DNA of 64,000 nucleotides from Desmodus rotundus. Lineage: Eukaryota > Chordata > Mammalia > Chiroptera > Phyllostomidae. The stretch lies in the NCBI RefSeq assembly GCF_022682495.2, contig NC_071399.1, positions 55,606,873-55,670,872 of the forward strand, given 5' to 3'. Both the position numbers and the translations under genes were made by a program. Position 1 is the stretch's first letter. Every line of letters begins with the position of its first letter. Below, one piece after another: positions 22,455 through 33,360 of this stretch. The notes beneath the pieces are model-generated. The model saw only the letters and a list, made by a program, of their open reading frames with translations, made no database searches and had not been told where the DNA came from.

Positions 22455-25400
22455 TTAGGTTCTTCTTATGGATGAGACCATATGGTACTTGTCTTTCACC
22501 ATCTGGCTTATTTCACTTAGCATAATGCAATCCAGTTCCATCCATACTTTTGTGAAGGTTAGGAGTTCCTTCTTTCTTTCTGCTGCGTAATATTCCATTG
22601 TGTAAATGTACCAGTTTTTTTTTATCCATTCATCTTCTGGTGGTCACTTAGGCTGTTTCTAGCACTTGGCTATTGTAAATAGTGTTACTGTGAACACTGG
22701 AGTGCATAGATTCTTTTGGATTGTTGTTTCAGGATTCTTAGGGTATATTCCCAGCAGTAGGATCACTGGGTCCAAAGGCAATTCCATTTTTAGATTTTTG
22801 AGGAAATCCAATACTGTTTTCCACAGTGGTTACACCAGTCTGTATTCCCACCAACAGTGCACAGAGTTCCCTTTTCTCCAAATCCTCACCAGCACTTGTT
22901 TGTTGATTTATTAATGATGGCCATTCTGACTGGTGTGGGTTGATACCTCATTGCAGTTTTAATTTGCATCTCTCTGATGGCTAAAGATGTTGAGAATCCT
23001 TTCATATGCCTATGGGCGATCTGTATGTCTGCCTTGGAAAAGTGTCTATTTGGGACTTTTGCCAATTTTTAAATTGGATTGTTTGACTTTCTAGTGTGCT
23101 GAGTTATATGAGTTCTTTACATATTTTAGAAGTCAAATCCATGTCCCATGTATCATTGGCAAATATGTTCTCCCATACAGTCAGTCCCTTTCTCATTTTG
23201 ATGATGGTTTCTTTAGCTGTGCAGGAGCTTTTTAATTTAATATAGTGCCATTTTTATTATTTTTCTTTCTTTCTCTTGCCCTAGATGATATATCTGAAAA
23301 ATATTGCCATGTAGGATATCTGAAATTTTACTGTTTGTGTTATCCTTTAGGACTTTTATGGTGTCATTACATATAATTAGGTATTTTATCCATTTTGAGG
23401 TTATTCTGGTATGTAGTGTAAGTTGCCGGTCTAATTTCATTTTATTTTTGCATATACACTCCAGTTTTCTCAACACCATTTGTTGAAGAGGCTATTTTTA
23501 CTCCATTTTATGCTCCTGCCTCCTTTGTCAAATATTAATTGACCATAGAGACTTGACTTTATTTCTGGGCTCTCCATTTTGTTCCAGTGATCTATGGGTC
23601 TGTTCTTATGCCAGTACCAGAATGTTTTGATTACAGTGGTCTTGTAGTACAGCTAGATATCAGGTATTGTGATCCCTCCTACTTTGTTCTTCTTTCTCAA
23701 GATTGCTGCAGCTGTTTGGGGTCTTTTTGGTTCCATATAAATTTTTGAAATGCTTGTTCTATATCTGTGAAATATGCTATTGGTATTTTAAAGGTAATTG
23801 CCTTCAATCTATAGATTGCTTTGGGTAGTGTGGACATTTTAGTGATGTTAATTCTTCCAATCCATGAAGATGGTATATGCTTCCATTTATTTTTATCTTT
23901 CTTAATTCCTTTCTTCAGTGTTCTATAGTTTTCCAAGTACTTTTACTTCCTTGGTTAAATTTATTCCTAAGTTTAAACCTAGGAATAAACTAGGTTCATT
24001 TTTGTTGTTGTTACAATAAATACGATTTTCCTAGTTTCTGTTTCTGATATATCAATGTTGGTGTACTGAAATGCCCTCCATTTCTGCATATTGACTTTGT
24101 ATCTCATTGTTTTGCCTAATTCACTTATTAAGAATCGAGTAGTCTTTTGATGGAGACTATAGGGTTTTCTATGTACACTATCATATATAGGGCTTTCTAT
24201 GCACACTATCATATAGTCTTCAAATAATGACAGTTTTACTTCTTTCCAATTTGGATGCCTTTTTAAAATTTCTTTTCCTTTTCTGATCACTGTGGCTAGA
24301 ACTTCCAGTACTATGTTGAATAACAGTGGTGAAAGTGAACACCCTTGTCTTGTTCCTGATCATGAGGGGAAAACGTTTATTTTTTTCCCATTGGGTATGA
24401 CGTTGGCTGTAGGTTTCTCATATATGACTTTTACTCCCATATATTCCCATATACTACCATAGATGAGGTATGCTCCCTTTATTCCCACTTTGCTGGGGGC
24501 AGGTTATCATAAATCCATGCTGAGTTTTAACAAATGTTTTTTCAGTATCTATTGATATGTTCATGTGGATTTTTTCTCTCATTTTTATATGATATATTTC
24601 TTTTATTGATTTACAAAAATTATACCATCATTGCATCACTGGGATGAATCCCACTTGATCATAGTGTATGATCTTTTTAATATATTGGTGGGTATAGATT
24701 GCCAATATTATGTTAAGGACTTTAGCATCTATGTCCATCAGAGATAATGTTTTTTAGTTTTCTTTCCTTGTTGTGTCCTTACCTGGTTATGGAATTAGGA
24801 TAATACTGGCCTTATTAAAAAAAATGATTGGGAGTCTTCCCTCTTCTTGAGATTTTGGTATAGTTTGAGGAAAGGTGTTCTTCTTTAAATGTTTGGTAAA
24901 ATTTGCCTGTGAAGTAATTCAGTGTAGGGCTTTTGTGTTTTGGAAGTTTTTTTTTATTATTGCTTCAATTGCCCTAGTTGTTATTGATCTATTGAGGCTT
25001 TTTTCTTCTCCTGATTCAGTTTTGAAAAGATTGTATGTTTCTAGAAATTTGGCCATTTTACCCAGGTTGTCCAATTTCTTGGATGAACAACCGCTCATAG
25101 CCATTTTTTTGCAATCCTTTGCATTTCTGTGATATCGATTGTATCTTCTCCTCTTTCATTTCTGATTTTATGTATTTGGGTCTTCTCTTTTTTTTTCTTG
25201 ATGAGTCTGGTTAAAGGCTTGTCAATTTTGTTTATCTTTTCAAAGAATCAGCTCCTGGATTAGTTGATCTTTTGAACTGATTTTTTTATTTTCTAGTTAT
25301 TTAATCTTGACCTGATATTAATTATTTCCTTCCTTATACTATCTCTAGGCTATGCTGTTGTTCCTCTTGTTCTTATAGATGTAGGGTTAGGTTGTATATT

Positions 25401-25569
25401 TGAGGTTTTTCTGTCTTCTTTAGGTAGGCCTGCATTGCTATTAACTACCCTCTCAGGAATGCCTTCACTGAGTCCGTTAGGTTTTTGGTTGTTGTGTGTT
25501 CATTTTCATTTGTTTGCAGATATTTTTTATTTCTTCCTTGATACCATTGTTAATCCATTCATTATTTAA
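22455..25569 (-). pseudogene. L1-C ORF2 remnant (reverse transcriptase and C-terminal part)
   Basis: ORF2 protein nicks target DNA and reverse-transcribes L1 RNA. Here the endonuclease and part of the reverse transcriptase are lost by 5' truncation. Recognisable pieces on the minus strand include SWIGRINITKMSTLPKAIYR (about 23697-23936) and a reverse-transcriptase piece, KEVKLSLFEDYMIVCIESP, at about 24190-24250. In that piece the family's FADD catalytic box reads FEDY. A 28-bp tandem duplication lies next to it at 24161-24216. Many stops and frameshifts split the frame. The element is dead. Confidence 0.9.
24161..24216. repeat. 28-bp tandem duplication inside L1-C ORF2
   Basis: Two adjacent copies (24161-24188 and 24189-24216) share the pattern 'agggttttctatgtacacta' / 'agggctttctatgcacacta' followed by 'tcatata'. 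They differ at three positions, so the duplication occurred after or during insertion and has since drifted. At 28 bp it shifts the reading frame. Confidence 0.85.
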
Positions 25570-26452
25570 TGTTATTTCTTTTCTTATTGATAATAGCCAT
25601 TCTAAGAGGTGTAAGATTGTATCTTATTGTAGTTTTGATTTGCATTTCTCTAATAGTGAAGATGAGCATCTTTTCATTTATCTATTGGTCATTTATTTGT
25701 GTCCTTGAGGAAAGTGTCTCTTCAGATCCTCTGCCTATTTATAATAATATTTTTATTGTTGAATTGTATGAGTCTTTATACATTTTAGATATTAGCTTTT
25801 CATCAGAGGTAATTTTTGCAAATAGCTTCTCCCATTCATTTGGTTGCTATTTTAGGGTTTGTTTTTTTTTTTTTTCTGTGAAGAAGCTTTTTAGTTTGAT
25901 GTAGTTTCATTCATTTATTTTTTTCTTTATTTCCCTTGCCTTTGGAGTCAAGTTTATAAAATCCTCTCTGAGACTGAGGTTCACAAGTTTAATGCCTATG
26001 TTTTCTTTTATATGTTTTTTTTTATCTCAGGTCTTATATTAAGTCTTTAATTCATTTTGTGTTAATTTTTTGTGTTTGGTGACAAATAGCAGTCTAGTTT
26101 CAGTCTTTTGCATGTGGCTAGTATTTCCTTATTGATTTTCCTTTTGGATGATCTATCTATAGCTGTAAAGTGTGTTTTAGGATCTCTACAATGATTGTGT
26201 TTTTGTCAGTTACTTCCTTTAGTTCTGTTAGTAGCAGCTTTACATATTTTGATGCTCCTTGGCTGGGAGCATGTATATTGAGTAGTGTTATGTCATCTTG
26301 ATGTATTGTCCCCCTTATCATTATAAAGTGTCCATCTTTGTCTAGTGTTCTGGGTTTTTTTTTCCTTGGTTTTGGAATTAATTTTTTGAGATATGGCCAC
26401 ACCCATTTTTCTCTGGATGGTGTCTGCTCAGAGAATCATTTTTTGCCCTTTA
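25570..26452 (-). mobile_element. L1-B segment 2: ORF2 C-terminal part joined to endonuclease part
   Basis: L1-B resumes with 'ataatagccattctaagagg' and runs to 'ttgcatgtggctagtatttc' (about 26130). It then jumps to endonuclease-coding sequence ('atctctacaatgattgtg', 'ttgatgctccttggctggga'). About 2 kb of ORF2, including the reverse-transcriptase core, is therefore deleted. The minus frame 26157-26402 translates as endonuclease-like residues (GHFIMIRGTIHQDDITLLNI). The segment ends at the HAL1-b target site (26439-26452). Confidence 0.85.
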
Positions 26453-28500
26453 TTTTTAATATATTTTATTGATTATGCTATTATAGTTTTTCCAATTTTT
26501 CTCCCCTTGCCCCCTGCATGTATCACCCTCATTCCCTCCAGGAATCTCCCCTTTAGTTCATCTCCATGGGCCATGCATAAGATCCTTGGTTCTTCTATTT
26601 CCTATACTCATCTTAACTTGTCTAATTTCTATTTTGTACCTACTATTTCTTATTTCTTAATCCCTGCACATTTTTCCCCTATTCTCCTCCTTCCCTGTTA
26701 CAACTGATAACCCTCCAAATGACCTCCATATCTATGATTCTGTTTCTGTTCTGCTTGTTTACTTAGATTTTTAGACTTAATTCTTGATACTTGTGAATTT
26801 ATTGCCATTTTAACATTCATAATTTTGATCTTCTCTTTCTTAAATAAGTCCCTTTAACATGTCATATAATGATAGGTTGGTGGTGATGAACTTTAGTTTT
26901 ACCTTGTCTTGGGAGCATTTTATCTTCCATTCAATTCTAAATGATAGCTTTGCTGGATAGAGTAATCTAGGTTGTAAGCCTTTACTTTTCATCACTTTGG
27001 GTACTTTTTGCCAGACCCTTCTAGCCAGCAAAGTGGTTTTTGCTCAGGGGGGTGGGGCAGAATCAGCTAACAGTCTTATGGGAACTCCTTTGTAGGTAAC
27101 TATCTGCTTTTCTCTTGCTGCTTTTAAGATTCTCTCTTAATCTTTAACCTTTGGCATTATAATTATGATGTGTCTTGGTGTGGTCCTTTGGGTCAATTTT
27201 CTTTGGGATTCTCCATGCACCCTGGACTTACATGTCTATTTCCTTCACCATATTAGGGAAGTTTTCTTTCATTTTTTTCAAGTAAGTTTTCAATTTCTTG
27301 CTCTTCTTCTTCTCCTTTTGGCACCTCTATGATTCAGATGTTCGTACATTTGAAGATATCCCAGAGGCTCTTTGTTTTTTGAATTATTTTTTCTTCTTGA
27401 TGTTCTGATTGAATGTTTTTTCATTCTTCCTTATATTCCAAATCAGTCATTTGATTCTTGGTTTCATTCACTCCATCACTGGTTCCCCATAGATTTTTCT
27501 TTATTTCACTTAATGGAAACTTGATTTCTGCCTGGGTCTTTTTTACACTGTTGAAGTATCCAATGACTTCCATGGAACTTTCTGATAAGCAGTGTTTTGA
27601 ACTCTGCATATGCTAGGTTGCTTATCTCCATTTCATTTATTCTTTTTCTGGAGTTTTGTTCTGTTCTTTCATTTGGTTCATATTTTTTTGTCTCCTCATT
27701 TTTCCATCCTCCATGTATTTGGTTCTGTGTATTAAGTAGAGCTTCTTTGACTCCCTGTTTTAGTATTGTGGCCCATTATAAAAAAGCCCACCTGTAAGTT
27801 ATATGGGGTGGAGCCTTTGTTAAATCGCTAGAGTGGGGCAACCCATGTTACAGCTCTGAAGTTCTGTGTGGGGGAGGGCTAGGAGAGGGGACTATGCCAC
27901 TTCCTGGCCTCTGAAATTCTACCCAGGAGAAAGCCACATCCTAGCAGTCACCTTGATGCCAGCTACCTCAGTCTCTGCCTGTATGCCACTGGTGCCCTTC
28001 CATCTGTTGCCCCTTGCTGAATCCCATAGACAGTGTGTCTGCATAACTCCCAAGTCCATTGTGGGCCCTTTAAGAGGTGTCTCCTGAGAACCTCCCAGTT
28101 TCTTCCTCAGCCCAAACTCCTACTGCTTTTTACAACCAGAAGTTATGGGAACGTATGTGATTGGTGCTGGAACACTTCACTGTGGGGTCCCTCTCTCCCA
28201 AGGTATCCCTCATGATTTTTTATGCAACGTGAATTTGATCCACCACACTGGATGTGGGACCACCCATTCTGCATCTCCATGCCTCTCCACACCACTCCCC
28301 CATGCATCTCTGCATCTCCTTCCCTCCTACCTGTCTGGATGAATGTGGCTTTAAATCCTTGGTTGTTGGACTTCCATACAGCTCAATTTTCTGATGTTTT
28401 TAGGTGATATTTGTTTTGCAGAGTATTTGTAGTTTTTGTCATAGTTGTGCAAGGAAGTGAGACATATTAAACTATGCCTCCATCTTGACCAGAAGTCCGT
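26453..28500 (-). mobile_element. HAL1-b: full-length half-L1, reverse orientation
   Basis: The reverse element of 2,048 bp starts (3' end) at 'tttttaatatattttattg' and finishes at 'cctccatcttgaccagaag' (5' end near 28500). The 5'UTR is about 828 bp, the ORF1 remnant is at 26840-27672 and the 3'UTR is about 387 bp. No ORF2 is present. It interrupts the L1-B endonuclease region. Flanks 'ttttttgcccttta' (26439-26452) and 'tttttcatccttta' (28501-28514) look like a decayed 14-bp duplication with 11 matches. Its 5'UTR resembles the element entering at 63489 more than HAL1-a or HAL1-c. Confidence 0.85.
26840..27672 (-). pseudogene. HAL1-b ORF1 remnant
   Basis: The minus-strand start ATGAAAGAACAG at 27672 matches HAL1-a and HAL1-c. 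A coiled-coil piece is visible (QAEIKFPLSEIKKNLWG, about 27421-27609). The C-terminal part reads PRLLYPAKLSFRIEWKIKC and ends MLKGLI-stop at 26840. A stop about 11 codons after the start and several frameshifts break it. The C-terminal end shows the ancestral stop position for the family, used here to set the end in the other copies. Confidence 0.8.
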
Positions 28501-30990
28501 TTTTCATCCTTTACCATTGAATCTATACTTGCTCTTGAAGCTGACATGTGTCTCCTAAAGGCAGCGTATGGTTGGGTTTTATGTTTTGATGCAATCTGCT
28601 ACTCCATGCCTTTTTATTGATGAGTTCAGTTCATTTATATTAGGTTGATTTTTGATGTTTGAGGATTTCCTATAGCCATTTTATCCTTTGTTTCCTCATA
28701 TTTCTGTGTCTCCATAGTATCTTTTGCCTTGTATTTCTGTCCGTTGTTTTAGTTGATGGTATTCTATGATTTTTTTCCTCTGTTTCCTCTTTTTTTATGT
28801 TATGTGTCTCAGTTCTGGATTTTTTTGTTTATGTGTATGTGTGTGTGGTTGACATTAGATTTATGCAAAAGAAAGTTTCATATATACAGTAATTTGTCTT
28901 CTGAATATATCTTATTTCATTGCCCTTTACAAATTCAGTCATTTACCCCCATTCCTTGTATGTTTTTGTTGTCACAAATTATTCTTATTTGTGCTGTAAG
29001 TTCATTTCCAAATCATGGTTGCTATTGAATTTTTCTTCTCTCTCTCTTTTCAATGTTTTTCTCTCCTTTAACTTTGTTATATTTAAGTGTATAATATGCT
29101 ATTCTGGAAAAGGGTTGAATATCCTGTTTCTGTCTGTTAGTCAATTTACTCATAGTTTTATATCTTTTTCTTTTTTGTTTCAGACAGAATAACTCCCTTC
29201 AGTATTTCATGTGATGAATGTCCCGTGGTCATAATCCCTCAGCTCCTGTATGTCTGGAAAAGTCTTCATTTCTTCTTATTATTTGAAGGATAACTTTACT
29301 GGATATGTTGTTCTTGGCTGGTAATATTCAAATTTGAATATTTAATTCCACTCTCTCCTAGTTTGTAGAGTTTCTGCTGAAATACATGATAATCTAATGG
29401 GTTTTACTTAATAGCTTACTGTCTTCTTTTCCATGGTTGCCTTGAAATTCTTTCCTTGTCATTAATTTTTGACACTTTTAATATAACATGCCTTGGAGAA
29501 GGTCCTTTTGGATTGAGATAATTAGGTGTATCATTTGGTTCTTGGATTCAAGGATCTAACTCTTTCTATTCTCATCAACTATTTGTTTACCTAAACTCTC
29601 TCTTCCTTTTTCCATCTCTTTTCCTTCTGCCATACCCATTGATTTTATATTGCTCTTTCTGATAAGTCAGATAGATAGTTCTCATAGAGCTCTTTCACTT
29701 TTTCTTACTCTCAAATCTCTCTCTTTTTCCAAATGCATTATTTCTAGGTACCTATCTTCGATATCACTATTTTTTTCTCCAACTGATCAGCTTTATTTCC
29801 TAAATTTGCTGGTTCATATTTCCCTTCTTTTATTGAGTTTTTAATCTCTAGAATTTCTAACTGGTTGTTTGTTAAAGTTTCAATACCTTTGGTAAAGTGC
29901 TTCTTTTTTGTTGATTTTATTTCTGAGTTTGTACAACTATCTATCTGTGTTTTTTGTATCTTATTTTTTTTCAGAACTGCAATCTTAAATTCTATATCAT
30001 TTAAATCACATATTTCCATGTCTTTTAAGCTTATTTTCTAGAGATTTTTAATTTTCTTTTTTAGCTGCCTTGTTGGTTTGGTTATTCATGATATTTGAAG
30101 GATTCCTTCTCTGCCACACATCTATGAAATAAAATCTGTTTTTATTTGTGTGTTTTTGAGTGGCATTTCTCTAGTTAGTAGATTGATAAGAAGTTTTTCT
30201 TTTGTATTTCAATATGTGGCACTAAAGATGTCCTGTATTTCCTGGGGATGTGGGTGTCTCTTTAGAGACCGAGTAGCCTCAGTCTCAGGATATTCTTCCT
30301 ATGAGAGAATATGGTGGGCAATTGGATTCCAAGACTGTGAAATCCTAGCACTACCAGCAGTGTAGTTACCATAGATGCGGGCCATCTGAGCTTAGAGAGC
30401 CTTCTTAGTGCATTTGTGGCTTTGTTTTCCTCCCACTAATGGCAACTGCCAGACCTCAGCTGTCTCTGTATCTCATCTGTATCTCTGCCCATTAATGGGA
30501 TTAACCACAGCCTGTACCTGCCACTCAGGAAAAAATAGTAGTCTTTCCAGTTCTTTGGGATGCAGGAAATGTGCTCTGTAGCCTGACAACCACTGCTTTA
30601 GTCTGCTTGGGCCCACTGCTAGCTCTATGAAAGTACCCAGGTCACTGGGTTTAGCCACAGCACATAGGACCACTCCTTTAAGAATGCTCACTTTATCTCT
30701 TTTCTCCCCCAGACTTCAAGGAATGCAAGTTGTGACCTGATTCTTTTTCTCCTTTAAAACCCACAGAGAACTCCAGACTGCATCAGCTCAAAGCACCCTA
30801 TCCACTCTTCTCTCTTCCCATCTCCACTTGCTCACACTGACTTGAATACTTTCAGATATTTCAATGTCTGGGTCTCTCAGATATGTTTGTGTTGAACAGA
30901 CAATCTTTTGTTGAATTATAACTGTTCAAATTCTTGTGACTTCAAAGGGAGAGACCAGGGGAATCTCTCATGCTGCCATTCCTCTGATAT
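28501..30990 (-). mobile_element. L1-B segment 3: ORF2 start, ORF1 and 5'UTR
   Basis: L1-B continues with the N-terminal endonuclease region ('aagctgacatgtgtctccta', 'ggcagcgtatggttgggttt'). A divergent inter-ORF stretch (28690-29180) and ORF1 (29185-30089) follow, then a 5'UTR to about 30990 whose last part contains 'aatctctcatgctgccattc'. So L1-B retains a 5' end, unusual among the L1 copies here. L1-A picks up again immediately after ('atattttactctttctgatg'). Confidence 0.8.
29185..30089 (-). pseudogene. L1-B ORF1 remnant
   Basis: The minus-strand frame starting at an ATG near 30089 shows an L1 ORF1-type coiled coil (MEICDLNDIEFKIAVLKK and QLEILEIKNSIKEGKYEPA, 29744-30019). Further left are matches to the RRM/CTD segment ('gtctggaaaagtcttcattt', 'ggataactttactggatatg'). 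It is broken by stops. ORF1p would be the RNA-binding partner of ORF2p. No product is expected. Confidence 0.85.
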
Positions 30991-31060
30991 CATTCATGCT
31001 ATATTTTACTCTTTCTGATGATAATCTGAATGAAATCCTTTCCTTGCTTTTATTTTCAGA
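30991..31060 (-). mobile_element. L1-A segment 6: resumption after L1-B
   Basis: 'tatattttactctttctgat' and 'cttgcttttattttcagaag' align with the antisense L1 consensus directly following segment 5 (after 'ttattctcaagtcctttatt'). This shows that L1-A was continuous before L1-B landed in it. The match fades after about 31055. Confidence 0.6.
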
Positions 31061-31880
31061 AGTTGTACATGCTTATAAAAGAGATCTTGATATTTCATGG
31101 GGGTGGTGAGAAGAGAACAGGGTTTTCTGTTAAGCATCTAGGGATATTTTTGGAACGATATGCTAAAATTAGATTTTTAAATAGTTTGCATTTAAATTTG
31201 CATATAGGTTCTGGCCATGATGGAGGTATAGGCATAAATGCTTACCTTGCTTGCATAACCAAAAGAAAGATAACAACCAATTACAAAAAAAAAAAAAAAA
31301 AAAAGCAGAACTGCCAGAAAATCAAACTGCATTGAACTCCAACAACAAAGGAGTTAAAGAAACATTCACCCAGGCTAGTAAGAGGGGCAGAGACGGAGGC
31401 AGAGAGGATGCATGGCAAGGTGGCAAACTATGAGGGCAGTCCCATATTCCAGCAAAGATAAGATGAGAGGAACAAATGGGAAGTGAGATAGACCACACTA
31501 ACCAGGGTTGCAGTATGGGAAACTAAAGACTCAAAACCTATGTCTGTAAAAATCTGCAGAGGTTGTGGTAGTGGGAGAAATTTCCAGTCTCAGGAGAGTC
31601 TGTTGGAGAGTCTGTTGGAGAGTACCACGAGGTCCTAGAGTGCACACAGACCCACCTGCCTGCGAATCAGCACCTGAAAGGGCATAATCTTCTTATGGGA
31701 AGTGAGGGAAGTGGTGGAAAGTGGGGCAAGAGCCCAGCAAGCAGCATTGTTCCCTCTCTGATCCCTCCCCCACAGACAACACCACAACATAGCAAAGAGG
31801 GTTGCCCCACCCTGGTGAATACCCAAGGCTCCACCCCTTACAACATAACAGGTGTGCCAAGACAAAGATATATGGCCCAA

Positions 31881-32703
31881 ATGAAAGAACAGATCAAAGC
31901 TCCAGGAAAAGAACTAAGGGACAAGGAGATAGACAACCTACCTGATGCACAGTTCAAATCACTTGTAATCAGGATGTTCACAGAATTGATTTATCTCAGT
32001 CCCAAAATAAAGAAAGAAGGCTATACAAAGTGAAATAAAGGAAAATATACAGGGAACCAACTGTGAAGGGAAGGAAAGCAAAACTCAAATCAATGATTTG
32101 GGACAAAAGGAAGAAATAAACACCCAACTGGAACAGAATGAAGGAATGAGAATTCAAAAAAATGAGGAGAGGCTGAGGAACATCTGGGACAACTTTAAAC
32201 ACTCCAACATCTCAATCATAAAGATGCCTGAAGGAGAAGAGGGAAAACAAGAAATGGAAAACTTATTTGAAAACATAATGAAGGAGAATTTCCCCAGTTT
32301 GGCAAAGGAAATAGACTTCCAGGAAGTCCAGGAAGCCCAGATAGTCCCAAAGAAGTTGGACCGAAGGAGGAACACACCAAGACACATCATAGTTAAGTTA
32401 CTCAAGATTAAAGATAAGGAGAGAATCTTAAAAGCAGCAAGAAAAAAGGAGGCAGTTACCTACAAAGGAGTTCCCATAAGACTATCAGCTGTTTTCTCCA
32501 AAGAAACCTTACAGGCAAGAAGGGGCTGGAAAGAAGTATTCAAAGTCATGAAAGTCAAGGACCTACATCCAAGATTACTCTATCCAGCAAAGCTATCATT
32601 TAGAATGGAAGGGCAGATCAAGTGCTTCCCGGATAAGGTCAAGTTAAAGGAGTCCATCATCACCCAGCCCTTATAATATGATATGTTAAAGGGACTTATC
32701 TGA
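31881..32703 (+). pseudogene. HAL1-c ORF1 (broken; 192-codon RRM/CTD part still open)
   Basis: The frame starts ATGAAAGAACAGATCAAA at 31881 and stays open to a stop at 32031-32033. After a frame change, a second frame is open from 32098 to 32676. That piece contains L1 ORF1-like RRM and CTD segments: RLRNIWDNFKHSNISIIKMP, RRNTPRHIIVKLLKIKDKER and RLLYPAKLSFRMEGQIKC. The natural MLKGLI-stop end lies at 32701-32703, but a TAA at 32674-32676 ends the frame early. ORF1p binds L1 RNA and acts as a nucleic-acid chaperone. With one frameshift and a premature stop this copy should not make a full protein. Confidence 0.9.
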
Positions 32704-32844
32704 GAAATAGAAGATAAAAAATTATGAACAGTAAAGTGACAACAAACTCACAACTATTAACAACTAAACCTAAAACGCAAACAAGCAAAGACCTAGAACA
32801 GGAACAGAATCACAGAAATGGAGATCACATGGAGGGATATCAGA

Positions 32845-33040
32845 GGGGAAAGGGGAGGGGGGATAATGAGAGAAAAGGTACAGGGAATAAGGAGCATAAT
32901 TGCTAGGCAAAAAATAGACAGGGGGAGGTTAAGAACAGTATAGGAAATGGAGAACCCAAAGAACTTAGATGTACAACCTATGGACATGGACTAAGAGGGG
33001 GAGGAATGCTGGAGGGTGGAGGGGGATGCAGGGAGGAGGG
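32845..33040 (+). other. G-rich tract with G-quadruplex motif in HAL1-c 3'UTR
   Basis: G-runs at 32845-32848, 32852-32855 and 32857-32862 form one cluster. Runs at 33014-33016, 33021-33025, 33031-33033 and 33038-33040, with 4-5 base loops, form a canonical four-run G-quadruplex motif. A G-rich polypurine tract is a known feature of mammalian L1 3'UTRs. Here it appears in an ORF2-less element. Confidence 0.7.
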
Positions 33041-33119
33041 AGCTAAAAGGGAGCAAAACATTGGGACAACTGTAATAGCATAATCAATAAACTATATTCT
33101 TAAAATAAATCATTCTACA

Positions 33120-33360
33120 AAACAAAATTACACATTGATATCTATAAAATAGTCATGGTGATATAAAGTGAAGAGGGAATAGAGTCAATAATATTGTAAG
33201 AACTATGTATGGTCCAGGTGGGTACTGGAAATATCAGAGAGAACGTTCTATAAATATCTGATTGTCTAACCACTGTGCTGTACACCTAAAACTAATACAA
33301 AATAATAGTGAATGTTAACAATGATTGAACATACATTTTAAATTAAAAATGAAAAAAAAA
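33120..33360 (+). mobile_element. L1 3'UTR fragment
   Basis: 'ggtgatataaagtgaagagg', 'aataatattgtaagaactat', 'tgtctaaccactgtgctgta' and 'cacctaaaactaatacaaaa' are the sense 3'UTR of an L1MA/L1MB-like element ending in an A-rich stretch at 33335-33360. It lies directly downstream of HAL1-c. Confidence 0.8.

Larger units (their letters stand above)
21985..25581 (-). mobile_element. L1-C: younger L1, 5'-truncated, with duplicated target site
   Basis: The short duplication TGTTATTTCTTT (21985-21996 and 25570-25581) flanks a reverse-strand L1. From left to right it has a T-run (21998-22003), about 189 bp of non-L1 DNA (22004-22192) and the L1 3'UTR starting 'attctattatagttgtccca'. Then comes ORF2 antisense up to the reverse-transcriptase region, where the element is 5'-truncated at about 25569. 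The L1 bracketed by these repeats lies exactly where L1-B loses and regains continuity. The extra DNA between tail and 3'UTR is discussed as a candidate 3' transduction. Confidence 0.85.
31207..33108 (+). mobile_element. HAL1-c: full-length half-L1
   Basis: This element of about 1.9 kb opens 'ggttctggccatgatggagg', the L1-type 5' end, and closes 'gcataatcaataaactatat' with an A-rich tail. The 5'UTR (674 bp) contains an internal run of about 20 A at 31284-31304. The ORF1 remnant spans 31881-32703. The 3'UTR is G-rich and ends like HAL1-a and the complement of HAL1-b. There is no ORF2. The target-site duplication is not clear. Of the three complete copies it has the longest uninterrupted ORF1 segment. 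Confidence 0.9.

Noticed and set aside
25496..25904. plus-strand hydrophobic open frames resembling membrane proteins
   Set aside because: They are the reverse strand of L1-B/L1-C ORF2. Pyrimidine-rich antisense L1 always translates to Phe/Ser/Leu-rich frames.
28920..29192. 90-codon plus-strand open frame
   Set aside because: It lies antisense to the L1-B inter-ORF region and ORF1 end and is composed of Ser/Phe/Leu runs, so it is a shadow of the L1.
31148..31170. 'ttggaacgatatgctaaaat' resembling part of U6 snRNA
   Set aside because: Only a short stretch fits. The U6 5' stem and the segments before and after are absent, so it is a chance resemblance.
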